DNA of 64,000 bases from Paenibacillus agricola (lineage in GTDB: Bacteria; Bacillota; Bacilli; Paenibacillales; NBRC-103111), in contig NZ_JAAOIW010000016.1 of NCBI RefSeq assembly GCF_011440305.1, forward strand, positions 1-64,000. Reading direction: 5' to 3'. Positions 53,810 through 62,362 of this stretch are shown here, piece after piece (positions within the stretch are counted from its first letter, which is position 1; each line of letters starts with the position of its first letter). A program made the position numbers and the translations under genes. The notes under the pieces were generated by a model. The model saw only the letters and a list, made by a program, of their open reading frames with translations. It was not told where the DNA came from and searched no databases.

Positions 53810-54868
53810 ATGGCATCTCAAGCAACACAAGCTACAAAGGCTCCACAAGCTGAATTCGAACAACCCCTTCTCACCGTTCAAGATCTCAAAATTCGTATTC
53901 AAATGGATAATGGGGAAATGAAAGCTGTAGATGGAGTGGACTTCGTAATAAAAAAGGGGAAAACACTAGGTCTTGTTGGAGAGTCCGGCTGCGGTAAGAG
54001 TCTGACCAGTAGAGCTATCATTAGTATCAATCCTAAAGAATGCGAAACCTCGGGCAAAATTGTTTATCACTCTGCGGAGAAGACGTTAGATCCTTTGGAC
54101 TTGTTATCATTAGACCCGCGTGGCAAACAAATTCGTTCCATTCGCGGCAGAAAGATCGCCATGATCTTCCAAGAGCCTATGACAGCATTCTCACCGATGT
54201 ACACAATTGGCAATCAGATCATGGAATCGATCTTGATCCACCGCACCAAGAATAAAAAAGAGGCTAAGCAAATAGCGCTTGAAATGCTCAGTAAAGTTGG
54301 CATCTCGGATCAAGAGAAGCGGTTTGATCAATATCCGCATGAATTTTCCGGTGGGATGCGCCAACGCGCGATGATCTCGATGGCCTTGTCCTGTAATCCG
54401 GAGCTATTAATTGCTGATGAGCCAACAACAGCACTTGATGTTACGATTCAAGCACAAGTGCTGGAATTAATGAGAGGGCTTCAAAAGGAATTTGGCATGG
54501 CTATCTTGCTTGTGACTCATGATCTGGGCATCATTGCAGAAATGTGTGACGAGGTAGCCGTCATGTATCTGGGGAAAATCGTTGAGCAATCGACGGTAGA
54601 TGAGATTTTCTACAATCCGAAACACCCTTATACGAAGGGGCTTCTCAAATCGATGCCCAAATTAGGCGCAGATAGAAATAAACGTTTGGAGTCGATCGAA
54701 GGAACGGTTCCGATGGCCATTAATATGCCTCCGATGTGCGGTTTCTATGACCGCTGTACCGACCGGATTGAAGGCATATGCAATGTGCAGGCTGTACCCC
54801 AAACACGGATATCCGACAACCATATGGTTCGATGTTTTTTGTACAAGGATGAGAATGAAGGAGAATAA
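53810..54868 (+). CDS. Peptide/oligosaccharide ABC ATPase, DppD type
   Basis: This 352-aa ATPase has Walker [24 protein letters not shown], signature [11 protein letters not shown], Walker [15 protein letters not shown] and the C-terminal oligopeptide-transporter extension with four Cys near [19 protein letters not shown], probably an iron-sulfur or metal site as in DppD. Pairs with the next gene. Confidence 0.92.
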   Translation: MASQATQATKAPQAEFEQPLLTVQDLKIRIQMDNGEMKAVDGVDFVIKKGKTLGLVGESGCGKSLTSRAIISINPKECETSGKIVYHSAEKTLDPLDLLSLDPRGKQIRSIRGRKIAMIFQEPMTAFSPMYTIGNQIMESILIHRTKNKKEAKQIALEMLSKVGISDQEKRFDQYPHEFSGGMRQRAMISMALSCNPELLIADEPTTALDVTIQAQVLELMRGLQKEFGMAILLVTHDLGIIAEMCDEVAVMYLGKIVEQSTVDEIFYNPKHPYTKGLLKSMPKLGADRNKRLESIEGTVPMAINMPPMCGFYDRCTDRIEGICNVQAVPQTRISDNHMVRCFLYKDENEGE

Positions 54869-54870
54869 GT

Positions 54871-55890
54871 ATGTCTAAACCTATACTAGATGTAAATAAT
54901 CTGAATAAGGATTTTCAAGTGAAATCCAAAACCAAGTTATTTAGTAAGCCTTCTTACATTCGTGTGTTAAACAATGTTTCTTTTGAGCTGATGGAGGGTG
55001 AAACCTTAAGTATCGTCGGAGAATCGGGTTGTGGAAAAACCACATTGGGCCGATGCATTGTAAGAGGGATAAATGCCACCTCCGGAGAGGTGCTTTATCA
55101 TACTGAAGGCGGAGAGCAGGTTAATTTTTTAGGCGTACGCGGTAAGGAGTTCAAGAAATATAGAAAAGATATTCAAATGATTTTTCAGGACCCGTATTCG
55201 TCGCTCAGTCCAAGAATGAGTGTGTATGATATTATTTCTGAGCCGTTGATTGCCAATTTCAAGCTGAGTAAATCCGAGGTGGATGAGAAGGTCACAGAGA
55301 TCGCGCAAAAGACAGGGTTAAATGTTAGTTACCTCAAACGCTATCCCCATGCCTTCTCCGGTGGCCAAAGACAACGTATTGCTATCGCTAGGGCACTCAT
55401 TTCCCAGCCCAGACTCATTGTTTGCGACGAAGCAGTGTCCGCTTTGGATGTGTCGATAAAAGCGCAAATTATTAACCTGCTGAAGGATCTCCAGCAGCAG
55501 TTGCAAATTACGTATATCTTTATCTCACACGATTTATCTATCGTTCAAAACATATCTGACCGGGTAGCTGTTATGCATTTGGGTAAAATTGTGGAATTAG
55601 CACCTGTGGATTCACTATTTGATCATCCTAAACATCCTTATACGGAGGCTCTTTTGTCAGCTGTGCCTGAACCTGATCCGCATCTTAAAAAAGATCGAAT
55701 TATTCTCGAAGGTGAAGTCCCGAATCCAGCGAATCCACCAAGCGGCTGCCACTTTCATCCAAGATGTGCTTATAAGACGGACCTATGTGTGCAACATGAA
55801 CCCGAGCTGCAACTTGTAGGCGACAATCATTATGCTGCCTGCCACTATGCCAACGAATTTACTTTAAGGGGCGTAAAACGTGAGTCATAA
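54871..55890 (+). CDS. Peptide/oligosaccharide ABC ATPase, DppF type
   Basis: This 339-aa ATPase starts 2 nt after the DppD-type stop. Walker A GESGCGKTT, FQDPYSSLSPRMSV, signature FSGGQRQRIAIARAL, Walker B LIVCDEAVSALDVS, and the tail SGCHFHPRCAYKTDLC. It forms the second nucleotide-binding subunit. The Walker B reads DEA where DEP is usual, a common variant of this family. Confidence 0.92.
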   Translation: MSKPILDVNNLNKDFQVKSKTKLFSKPSYIRVLNNVSFELMEGETLSIVGESGCGKTTLGRCIVRGINATSGEVLYHTEGGEQVNFLGVRGKEFKKYRKDIQMIFQDPYSSLSPRMSVYDIISEPLIANFKLSKSEVDEKVTEIAQKTGLNVSYLKRYPHAFSGGQRQRIAIARALISQPRLIVCDEAVSALDVSIKAQIINLLKDLQQQLQITYIFISHDLSIVQNISDRVAVMHLGKIVELAPVDSLFDHPKHPYTEALLSAVPEPDPHLKKDRIILEGEVPNPANPPSGCHFHPRCAYKTDLCVQHEPELQLVGDNHYAACHYANEFTLRGVKRES

Positions 55891-56434
55891 AACAAAGAAT
55901 GTTTCCAATCAAAAGAAACTCATAATCCTTCTGGACTGTGGGGACACGATTATTGATGAAGGAACCGAAATTCGGGATGAGCACGATATCGTCATCCATG
56001 CTGATGTGATTCCTGGGGCGGATGTGATGGTCAAGACGCTGGCCGAACGTGGTTATACGCTGGCTATCGTAGCTGACGGTTACGCGCAATCCTTCAAAAA
56101 TATATTGACGGAAAATGGGCTATACGACTGTTTTACCACCATGGTATATTCAGAGACGGTTAAAGCTTACAAACCAAGCTCTCGCATGTTTAAAGCAGCG
56201 ATCGGAGCCTTGGATCTTACTGAACAGGACTGCTCACGAATTGTCATGGTAGGTAATAATCTGAGTCGGGATGTGAAGGGTGCCAATGAAATGGGCATTA
56301 CAAGTATCTTCCTCAGTTGGTCACCCAGATATCCCAAACTACACTTGGATGAGAGTGAGATTCCCGACTATACGATCAGTAATCCATTGGAATTGCTTGA
56401 TTTGGTTGAAAAGCTTAATCAACAATTAGGTTGA
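55880..56434 (+). CDS. HAD-superfamily protein with an altered acid/base position
   Basis: This 184-aa protein overlaps the ATPase gene by 11 nt (GTG start). Motif I is LLDCGDTIID: the nucleophile Asp19 is present, but the acid/base residue two positions later is Gly21 instead of Asp. Lys in VKAYKPSSRMF and the motif IV region VMVGNNLSRDVKGANEMGI are kept, with Asn for the usual first Asp. It could be a phosphatase or phosphomutase with reduced activity, or a regulator. Coupling to the transporter suggests handling of the imported compound. Confidence 0.75.
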   Translation: MSHKTKNVSNQKKLIILLDCGDTIIDEGTEIRDEHDIVIHADVIPGADVMVKTLAERGYTLAIVADGYAQSFKNILTENGLYDCFTTMVYSETVKAYKPSSRMFKAAIGALDLTEQDCSRIVMVGNNLSRDVKGANEMGITSIFLSWSPRYPKLHLDESEIPDYTISNPLELLDLVEKLNQQLG

Positions 56435-56462
56435 ATGGATTCCCGAAGGGGTGTTACAAGTG

Positions 56463-57488
56463 ATGGCCAAAATTGATGATGTTGCAAGATTAGCAAAGGT
56501 CTCCAAGGGGACAGTATCGAATGTCTTTAGTCAAAAAAGACCTACAAGCAAGGAAGTAACCGAGAGAGTCATGAATGTTTCCAAAAAATTAAATTACGTG
56601 CCTAATCATATTGCGCGAAGCTTAGTTACCAAAAAAACAATGGCTATTGGTTTGACGATTCCGCATGGCAGCTATTTTTTTAACGCATTCCATACGCAAT
56701 TCATAAACGCTGTGATTTTGGAAGCTTCTTATTATGGATATAGAGTGCTGCTGGACATGATCCCTTTACAAAAGGTAAAGACGCCCTTCTTGTCGAGTTA
56801 TCCGATTGATGGTGCAGTTGTTATGAGTCCTACGACAGAAGATGAGCGGATCAATCTGATGCATCTTGGGCAAATTCCTTTTGTCACTGTAGGTAAAGTG
56901 ATGAATGCCGATATTGATCATACTGCGAGTGTGGATAACGATAATGTGAAGATTATTAATAGTATATGCAAGTATTTGATTGATAAGGGTCATCGAAACA
57001 TGATGTTTTTGAATGCCAATGAGTTGATGACCGTATCGATCGAAAGAGCAGCAGGATTTATTCAAACCATGAATGATCACCAGATCGAAGTGGAAGCGCA
57101 CATGATTCATCATAAACCAGCGATTCTTTCCAATGACTACATGGATTATGGATACGCAGAGACGATTCGTATTGTGGGAAAGCTTAAGAAAAAAGTAACT
57201 GCCATTATTGCTGATGATGACCGAACGGCATTTAGCGTGTTGAATGCGCTCAAGAACCTGGGTTTAAGTGTACCTGAGGATATATCTCTATTCGTAATAT
57301 GCGGAGATCTCTCGATGATGGTGCAATCAAACCCTTCGTTGACGAGTATGGATTTGCAGCCTTCGGAGCTCGGGATTCAATCTGTCCGACTATTAATGCA
57401 TAAATTGGACGTGTTACCGGGGGATTTCCCGGAAAATACAATTATAGAAAGTAAAATCATCGAAAGAAGCTCATGTTCAACGATTTAA
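56463..57488 (+). CDS. LacI-family transcriptional regulator
   Basis: This 341-aa protein has N-terminal HTH KIDDVARLAKVSKGTVSNVF (residues 3-22), hinge YVPNHIARSLVTKKT and an effector domain (AIGLTIPHGSYFFNAF). It closes the importer group and probably binds the palindrome at 49455-49472. ATG at 56463 is chosen; GTG at 56460 is equally well spaced from AAGGGG. Confidence 0.87.
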   Translation: MAKIDDVARLAKVSKGTVSNVFSQKRPTSKEVTERVMNVSKKLNYVPNHIARSLVTKKTMAIGLTIPHGSYFFNAFHTQFINAVILEASYYGYRVLLDMIPLQKVKTPFLSSYPIDGAVVMSPTTEDERINLMHLGQIPFVTVGKVMNADIDHTASVDNDNVKIINSICKYLIDKGHRNMMFLNANELMTVSIERAAGFIQTMNDHQIEVEAHMIHHKPAILSNDYMDYGYAETIRIVGKLKKKVTAIIADDDRTAFSVLNALKNLGLSVPEDISLFVICGDLSMMVQSNPSLTSMDLQPSELGIQSVRLLMHKLDVLPGDFPENTIIESKIIERSSCSTI

Positions 57489-57532
57489 TATGCATTTGAA
57501 ATTCTTCCAGGACATATCGGAGGGAACCGAAG

Positions 57533-58849
57533 ATGAAGCAGCAGCTTGTATCCACAGGAGCAATTGGATGGAAAGAAGTAAATGAGTATGAAGAATTCAC
57601 AATGGATTTTCATTTGGAGAAAGCAGGATTTGTCGAGATTGACCTAATGGCCAAGTCGGAAAGTGATTGGCGCGAAGAGGGTTATGAGTCGTCCGTTTTG
57701 CGTTTTTGGTTGCAGGGTGAATATAATCAGGATTGTGTTCTTTTTTTCGGAAGCCGTCCTTTCCTTTATACAAGGCTACTTGGTTACTTGGAGTCAGGTA
57801 CCTATACGCTGCGGTTCGCTTTTGAATTGGAGATCTCATCGCCTAAGGTAAGAAGGGCATTTATCGATTCGGTTGTGGTCAACACAGTTACTGAACAATC
57901 AGAACTATATGAAATATATAAACATACACCCGTATTATACGGACGCAATGTTTATCATCCCTATGAGAGCCGTTATACGGACACGCCGATGGTGATGTTT
58001 TATTATACGGAACCCATGGAGAGTGGTAGAGCGATTGAATATCAAATGATATTCTCTCATGAGGATGAAGGGACGCCTACTCCATTGCTAATGAGTAAAT
58101 GGGGACGGACTACCGATATAGAGTGGGTTTACCGAGTGGAGCTGAGTGGAGAAGGCGAGGTGCTGAAGGCTACATTCCAGGGACCGCATCATATTACGAC
58201 AGACTTTCAAGGCGGTAGAGCCTTGGGAGGGCATCCAGTGCTTCAGGTATCAACAACGAATGGGATGGTTCATGATAAGGTAACTTCTAACTACAGATTT
58301 CTTTTTCCGCCTGTATATGAATGGAATCAGGAGGCGGAGCCGAGGGAGCGGGTTATGGATGCCTTTCCGTTTACCTATCAGGTCACCGCATGGGAGATGC
58401 TTCGTCAATATCCGATGAGTCCACACGTAGTGAACAATTCATTTCAGCTAACCGATTTACGTAATTACCTTTACGTTCAAACGGCCAAAGTAACGACAGA
58501 TCCCTATAAGAAAACATCTATAGATATTCAAGTCAAGCTCAAAGAAATGACAGGATGGTTCTCCAGCAGCTTCGGTGATCTGCGCGTTGGTAATTTCCGC
58601 TGTGCTTATGATGGTCCCTACTTTCAATTCAGCACTACAGTTAAGCTTCCGGAAGGCATTAGTTATATCGATATTGAAGAAATTAGCGCAGTATGGCTGT
58701 CTGGTGGAGAGGAATCGGTTCTAATTCCCGAGTTTAAAGGCTTTTTTCTTGACGAAGACTACTTGCCTCATCCGCCCCTTCGTAGCAATACTGCGGTTGT
58801 GGTTACCAAAGAGCACCCAAGGCATACTCTGTGGAGAGGGAATTTATAG
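57533..58849 (+). CDS. Uncharacterised 438-aa protein in the importer cluster
   Basis: I do not recognise this protein. It has no signal peptide or TM segment, so it is cytoplasmic. The composition is aromatic- and beta-rich. The N-terminal half (to about 125: DFHLEKAGFVEIDLMA, SGTYTLRFAFELE) reads like a carbohydrate-binding-type beta sandwich. The middle has HPYESRYTDTPMVMFYYTEP and GPHHITTDFQGGRALGGHPV. It ends TKEHPRHTLWRGNL. The gene follows the LacI regulator by 44 nt with GGAGGG before the ATG, so it may be an enzyme or binding protein for the imported compound. Confidence 0.7.
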   Translation: MKQQLVSTGAIGWKEVNEYEEFTMDFHLEKAGFVEIDLMAKSESDWREEGYESSVLRFWLQGEYNQDCVLFFGSRPFLYTRLLGYLESGTYTLRFAFELEISSPKVRRAFIDSVVVNTVTEQSELYEIYKHTPVLYGRNVYHPYESRYTDTPMVMFYYTEPMESGRAIEYQMIFSHEDEGTPTPLLMSKWGRTTDIEWVYRVELSGEGEVLKATFQGPHHITTDFQGGRALGGHPVLQVSTTNGMVHDKVTSNYRFLFPPVYEWNQEAEPRERVMDAFPFTYQVTAWEMLRQYPMSPHVVNNSFQLTDLRNYLYVQTAKVTTDPYKKTSIDIQVKLKEMTGWFSSSFGDLRVGNFRCAYDGPYFQFSTTVKLPEGISYIDIEEISAVWLSGGEESVLIPEFKGFFLDEDYLPHPPLRSNTAVVVTKEHPRHTLWRGNL

Positions 58850-59414
58850 ATCGTAGTTTTCTTTCGATACATTGATATGTGATCAATAAGATAGCTTATA
58901 ATTAATACTTAGTGCAATCTGCCTCATTTATTGCACTTACGCAGCACGTTAATTCAATAAACCAGCGGCAGTCAAAGCTTTATTTTTCGGTCCTAGGCTG
59001 CCACTGGAATAGAGGTTGCTTCGGCAGCCGTTTTTTGTTTGCTCAACGGGCAGGATAGTGCAATTAATATATCCATTATGTGGTAATATATTATTAAATA
59101 TTGAAGAAAACCTTGAAAATGAAAATAACACAGATGTTCATGATGATGTATGACGGGCTGTACAAATTCTGTTTCTCTACCAACATTTCTTCCATACGTA
59201 CACAACAGTTTTTGAAAAATTCGAAGGCGAGCTTTTATTTTGTTGGAGAAAATAATGGACTTATATAATCAGAGCCCTTTCGCTTATTGGACTAACAGAA
59301 ACAAGAGCTCGATGAACAACAGTCTGCCAGTGATCGGCAGCCATATTTCATGTCTTCGGCGGGGATATTTCAACGGAATATTGAATAAATATTGTTAAAA
59401 AAGGGGCGGTGTTC
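58850..59414. other. Intergenic stretch without a gene
   Basis: The hairpin at 58996-59037 is the only structure noted. A 60-codon minus-strand frame here includes the hairpin and is not convincing. The rest is AT-rich, with the DinB-like gene's ribosome site AAGGGG at 59401-59406. Confidence 0.4.
58996..59037 (+). terminator. Terminator downstream of the 438-aa gene
   Basis: GGCTGCC (58997-59003) pairs with GGCAGCC about 20 nt on, followed by GTTTTTTG. Confidence 0.55.
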
Positions 59415-59957
59415 ATGGGTATTGAACTACTTGAATTTGTACGCATTTCGATATTTAGAATGTGCGAGCACTACCTTCCTAAATTGAAATTAGCTTTGGA
59501 AAGTGTGGATAAAGAAGTTCTTTGGAAACATGAGAAAGAAACTCTTAATTCAATTGGTGGCATCGTGTTACATGTAGGATCGCATATTCAACGGCATGTG
59601 ATCCGATATTTAAATAGTGGGAAAATCGAGGGCGGAATAGAAAATCACTTTCCTGATGAAGTTGCCACCTCCCCATCTGACTTAATTCAATTTATAACTC
59701 AACGTTTTAATTCATGGAAAGAAGTCATGATTGATTATACAGATGGAAACAAGGACGAGAAGAACCTCGATATGTTTGATATTTACCATTTAGTCGAACA
59801 TACGGGATATCATTTAGGACAAATAATCGACCGAGTACAAAGATTGACGTATAGTAATTTCCAATTTGTTCAAAATGGAATTAATGAAAAAAGTTTAAAA
59901 GATCTTATTTATAAAGACTGCATCAGGGGATCTTGGAATAAACCCTTGGGGGAATAG
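59415..59957 (+). CDS. DinB-like four-helix metal-binding protein
   Basis: This 180-aa protein has the DinB/DUF1572 layout with His residues that could bind a metal: VLHVGSHIQRH near residue 55 and HLVEHTGYHLGQI near 133. Family members are four-helix bundles, some of them thiol transferases (BstA, mycothiol-dependent). Function here unknown. ATG at 59415, 8 nt after AAGGGG, is preferred over an in-frame GTG at 59409. Confidence 0.75.
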   Translation: MGIELLEFVRISIFRMCEHYLPKLKLALESVDKEVLWKHEKETLNSIGGIVLHVGSHIQRHVIRYLNSGKIEGGIENHFPDEVATSPSDLIQFITQRFNSWKEVMIDYTDGNKDEKNLDMFDIYHLVEHTGYHLGQIIDRVQRLTYSNFQFVQNGINEKSLKDLIYKDCIRGSWNKPLGE

Positions 59958-60134
59958 CAGGGAAGGTAAGACGCATTGGATAACAAGCCTTCAGACCAAG
60001 GGATGAGAGCAGAGTGATTTGTTCCGCTACCGAGAGAATGATCACTTCCGACAAGTCACAACAAAAGCCAGAGTAACATATTCACTTCGCCTACAATATG
60101 ATGTGTTAGAAATACAATCTTAAGAGGTGAGCCG

Positions 60135-60578
60135 ATGGCAGTCGTAAAAGCCAGGAAACAGGATATTGATATGTTGGCAAGGTTGCTTCGAGCTGAAGCT
60201 GAGACCGAAGGCGAAATGGGCATGCTCCTTGTTGGAAATGTTGGCATTAACCGAATAAGAGCGAATTGCTCCGATTTTAAAGGAATCCGGACAATTCCCC
60301 AAATGATCAACCAGCCGCATGCGTTCGAAGCATTGCAACATGGTATGTACTATCAAAACGCAAGAGAGAGGGAACGCCGTCTGGCGCAACGGACTGTGAA
60401 TGGGGAGCGGAATTGGCCAGGCAAATTCTCCCTATGGTATTTCCGTCCAGGAACGTTCGAAAATCCCGGACCATGTCCGCCAACTTGGTATAATCAGCCG
60501 TTCGTAGGACGATGGAAGAAGCACTGTTTTTATGAACCGACCGCAGAAGAATGTGAAAATGTATATAATACTTTTTAA
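60135..60578 (+). CDS. cwlJ: CwlJ-type spore cortex/cell-wall hydrolase
   Basis: This 147-aa protein of the SleB/CwlJ hydrolase-2 family has catalytic Glu21 in LARLLRAEAETEGEMGMLLV and the family segments NRIRANCSDF, WPGKFSLWYFRPGTF and PPTWYNQPFVGRWKKHCFYE. Length and absence of a signal peptide match CwlJ, a spore-coat-located lytic enzyme active in germination; SleB would be longer with a signal peptide. The usual partner gerQ is not next to it. TAAGAGGTG precedes the ATG. Confidence 0.88.
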   Translation: MAVVKARKQDIDMLARLLRAEAETEGEMGMLLVGNVGINRIRANCSDFKGIRTIPQMINQPHAFEALQHGMYYQNARERERRLAQRTVNGERNWPGKFSLWYFRPGTFENPGPCPPTWYNQPFVGRWKKHCFYEPTAEECENVYNTF

Positions 60579-60912
60579 TTTTATGAACGAAAAGAGCTCA
60601 GGATCTCTTAGACTGACAAATTTTCGTCATGAGCAGAGTCAGAGTCTTGAGCATTTTTGTCAAAGTTGCAGCTGAATGATTTTTGCGATGGCATATCACC
60701 AAATCCTTCTAATACGTTTAAATTTAATATGATAAACATAGTAGGTTTTTTAATAACCTTGATTGGCTTCATGCCTTTCAAGGTTTTTCATTTGAATAAG
60801 CTACCAGTGTTGATTGTAATCTTAATAGACCAATATGTTACATATCACATCCCTTCTCTCGTTCAGCATCCTTATTTTACTGGAATACGCTTGGGATTTA
60901 TAACCATATACA
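60579..60912. other. Intergenic stretch between convergent genes
   Basis: A 91-codon open frame (60657-60932) starts with TTG, has no ribosome site and overlaps the end of the minus-strand Rrf2 gene. It contains a hydrophobic run (IVGFLITLIGFMPFKVF, LPVLIVILIDQYVTY). I regard it as unproven, possibly a decayed membrane gene. Confidence 0.35.
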
Positions 60913-61416
60913 TTAAACATTGTTGCTATTAGCAAAATATTCACGAGTTTCTTTGCGCGATTGAGGAGTTAATACGCGATCAAGCTCTTCATTCAACCAA
61001 GTAAGTGACTTGTTACGCAGAACATTGCGCATACTATCTTCAGCTTCGAGCATAGTTAAGTTAATCAGACAGGAAGAAGCTAGAGTGCATGCTGCATAGT
61101 CTTCATCACGGCATAGATAGCTATTATTTTTGATATTTTTACATTGAAAAATGGGAGTAGCACCTTCAACAGCTTCAACTACATCCCAAAAAGAAATTTC
61201 CGCAGGAGACTTGGCTAATTTATAGCCTCCTTTTACACCAGGGACAGAGCTTACGATACCAGCTTTTGTTAATTTACTAAAAATTTTCGAAAGATAAGTT
61301 TCCGAAACACCTTGAAAAGCGGAAAGCTCTTTAATCCCAATGGTAGAATCAGGAGGAATATCAATTAAATATACCAAGCAATGCAGTCCATATTCAACGC
61401 CAATACTATACTGCAT
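60913..61416 (-). CDS. Rrf2-family transcriptional regulator
   Basis: This 167-aa protein reads MQYSIGVEYGLHCLVYLIDI, with winged helix IKELSAFQGVSETYLSKIFS, wing GVKGGYKLAKSP and four Cys in the effector region (FQCKN, LCRDEDYAACTLASSC). The Cys spacing could hold an iron-sulfur cluster or sense thiol stress. It is divergent from the AhpD-like gene. AGCAGGTG lies upstream of the ATG and a sigma-A promoter is at 61485-61457. Confidence 0.9.
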   Translation of the reverse strand: MQYSIGVEYGLHCLVYLIDIPPDSTIGIKELSAFQGVSETYLSKIFSKLTKAGIVSSVPGVKGGYKLAKSPAEISFWDVVEAVEGATPIFQCKNIKNNSYLCRDEDYAACTLASSCLINLTMLEAEDSMRNVLRNKSLTWLNEELDRVLTPQSRKETREYFANSNNV

Positions 61417-61456
61417 GTAAACACCTGCTTTCTAGATATAAAAGTTGCTATTAATC

Positions 61457-61485
61457 ATCTTAGGTGGATTTAAAACCCTTGTCAA
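61457..61485 (-). promoter_or_regulatory. Sigma-A promoter of the rrf2 gene
   Basis: On the minus strand TTGACA (61485-61480) and TAAGAT (61462-61457) are separated by 17 bp. Confidence 0.7.
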
Positions 61486-61541
61486 ATATGGGTATTTGAG
61501 TACTTGGGTATTTGTAGCTAAAAATGACTCATGATTTTTGG

Positions 61542-61570
61542 TTGACAGCTATAAATTATAGAGTTATATT
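61542..61570 (+). promoter_or_regulatory. Promoter of the AhpD-like gene with operator in the spacer
   Basis: TTGACA (61542-61547) and TATATT (61565-61570) are 17 bp apart. Within the spacer, CTATAAATTATAG (61549-61561) is a 6-1-6 inverted repeat, where a bound regulator would exclude RNA polymerase. The divergent Rrf2 protein is the likely ligand. Confidence 0.65.
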
Positions 61571-61656
61571 ATAGATCAAGTAAATCGTCGATATACTTTG
61601 TCGATGTTATACTTATAGAAGCAAGATAAAATTTATTGTTCACGGAGGAGATTACT

Positions 61657-62100
61657 ATGAAGGTTAGATTAAATCATACCAGTGCAAGTCCAGGTGCTTT
61701 GCAAGCAATGATGAAGCTGGAAGGGTTTATTAAGACAAGTGGGTTGGATGCAAAGCTATATGAATTCATTAAGATCAGAGCCTCACAAATAAACGGGTGT
61801 GCTTATTGTATGGACATGCATACACGAGATGCGCGGAAAATGGGCGAGACGGAGCAACGGATTTATTTACTTAGCGCGTGGCGCGAAGCACCCTTTTATT
61901 CTGATAAAGAAAGAGTGGTGCTTGAGCTTACGGAAGCTGTAACCCGTATTTCCGAGCAAGGCGTGCCGCAGGATTTGTATGAAAGAGTTCGGGCACACGT
62001 AGATGAGGCAGAATATGTGGCAATCATTATGGCAATCAATACCATTAATGCATGGAATCGCATCGCCATCTCCACAGGGATGTTCCCTGAACAGGAGTAA
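61657..62100 (+). CDS. AhpD-like carboxymuconolactone decarboxylase-family peroxidase
   Basis: This 147-aa CMD/AhpD protein has the redox motif Cys48-x2-Cys51 and His55 (NGCAYCMDMHTRDARKMG). Such proteins act as alkylhydroperoxidases or thiol-disulfide oxidoreductases in the cytoplasm. ATG at 61657 with CGGAGGAG upstream is preferred to the earlier frame. Divergent Rrf2 control suggests induction by oxidative, nitrosative or electrophile stress. Confidence 0.88.
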   Translation: MKVRLNHTSASPGALQAMMKLEGFIKTSGLDAKLYEFIKIRASQINGCAYCMDMHTRDARKMGETEQRIYLLSAWREAPFYSDKERVVLELTEAVTRISEQGVPQDLYERVRAHVDEAEYVAIIMAINTINAWNRIAISTGMFPEQE

Positions 62101-62211
62101 AGAGAAGAAGCTTACTGAGAGAGATCAATCATGTCAACCGCGTTATATGTAACCGACACCCACTAGATAAAAGTTCATCCCATAAGCCGGGCGCACATAA
62201 ATAACAGATTT

Positions 62212-62274
62212 TTGCAGGCGCAATCCCCGTACATTGACTATGTACGGGGATTGACTTTAGTCAAAGGCCTGCAA
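62212..62274 (+). terminator. Nested hairpin downstream of the AhpD-like gene
   Basis: A perfect 14-bp stem CAATCCCCGTACAT / ATGTACGGGGATTG (62221-62234, 62240-62253) is enclosed by outer arms TTGCAGGC (62212-62219) and GCCTGCAA (62267-62274). No long T-run follows. It may terminate the AhpD-like transcript, or be a stable structured RNA or an interspersed element. Confidence 0.5.
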
Positions 62275-62362
62275 TAGTCCTGAGCCCTATTGCTCTACAG
62301 ACCAATGTTCACCTTTGTAAGATGAGACAAAGTCAAGATTATTATATTTTAGGGGAGGAAAA

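Noticed and set aside
58949-59131. 60-codon minus-strand frame
   Set aside because: It spans the terminator hairpin and has no ribosome site.
60657-60932. 91-codon open frame with hydrophobic segments
   Set aside because: TTG start without a ribosome site and overlap with the end of the well-supported rrf2 gene.
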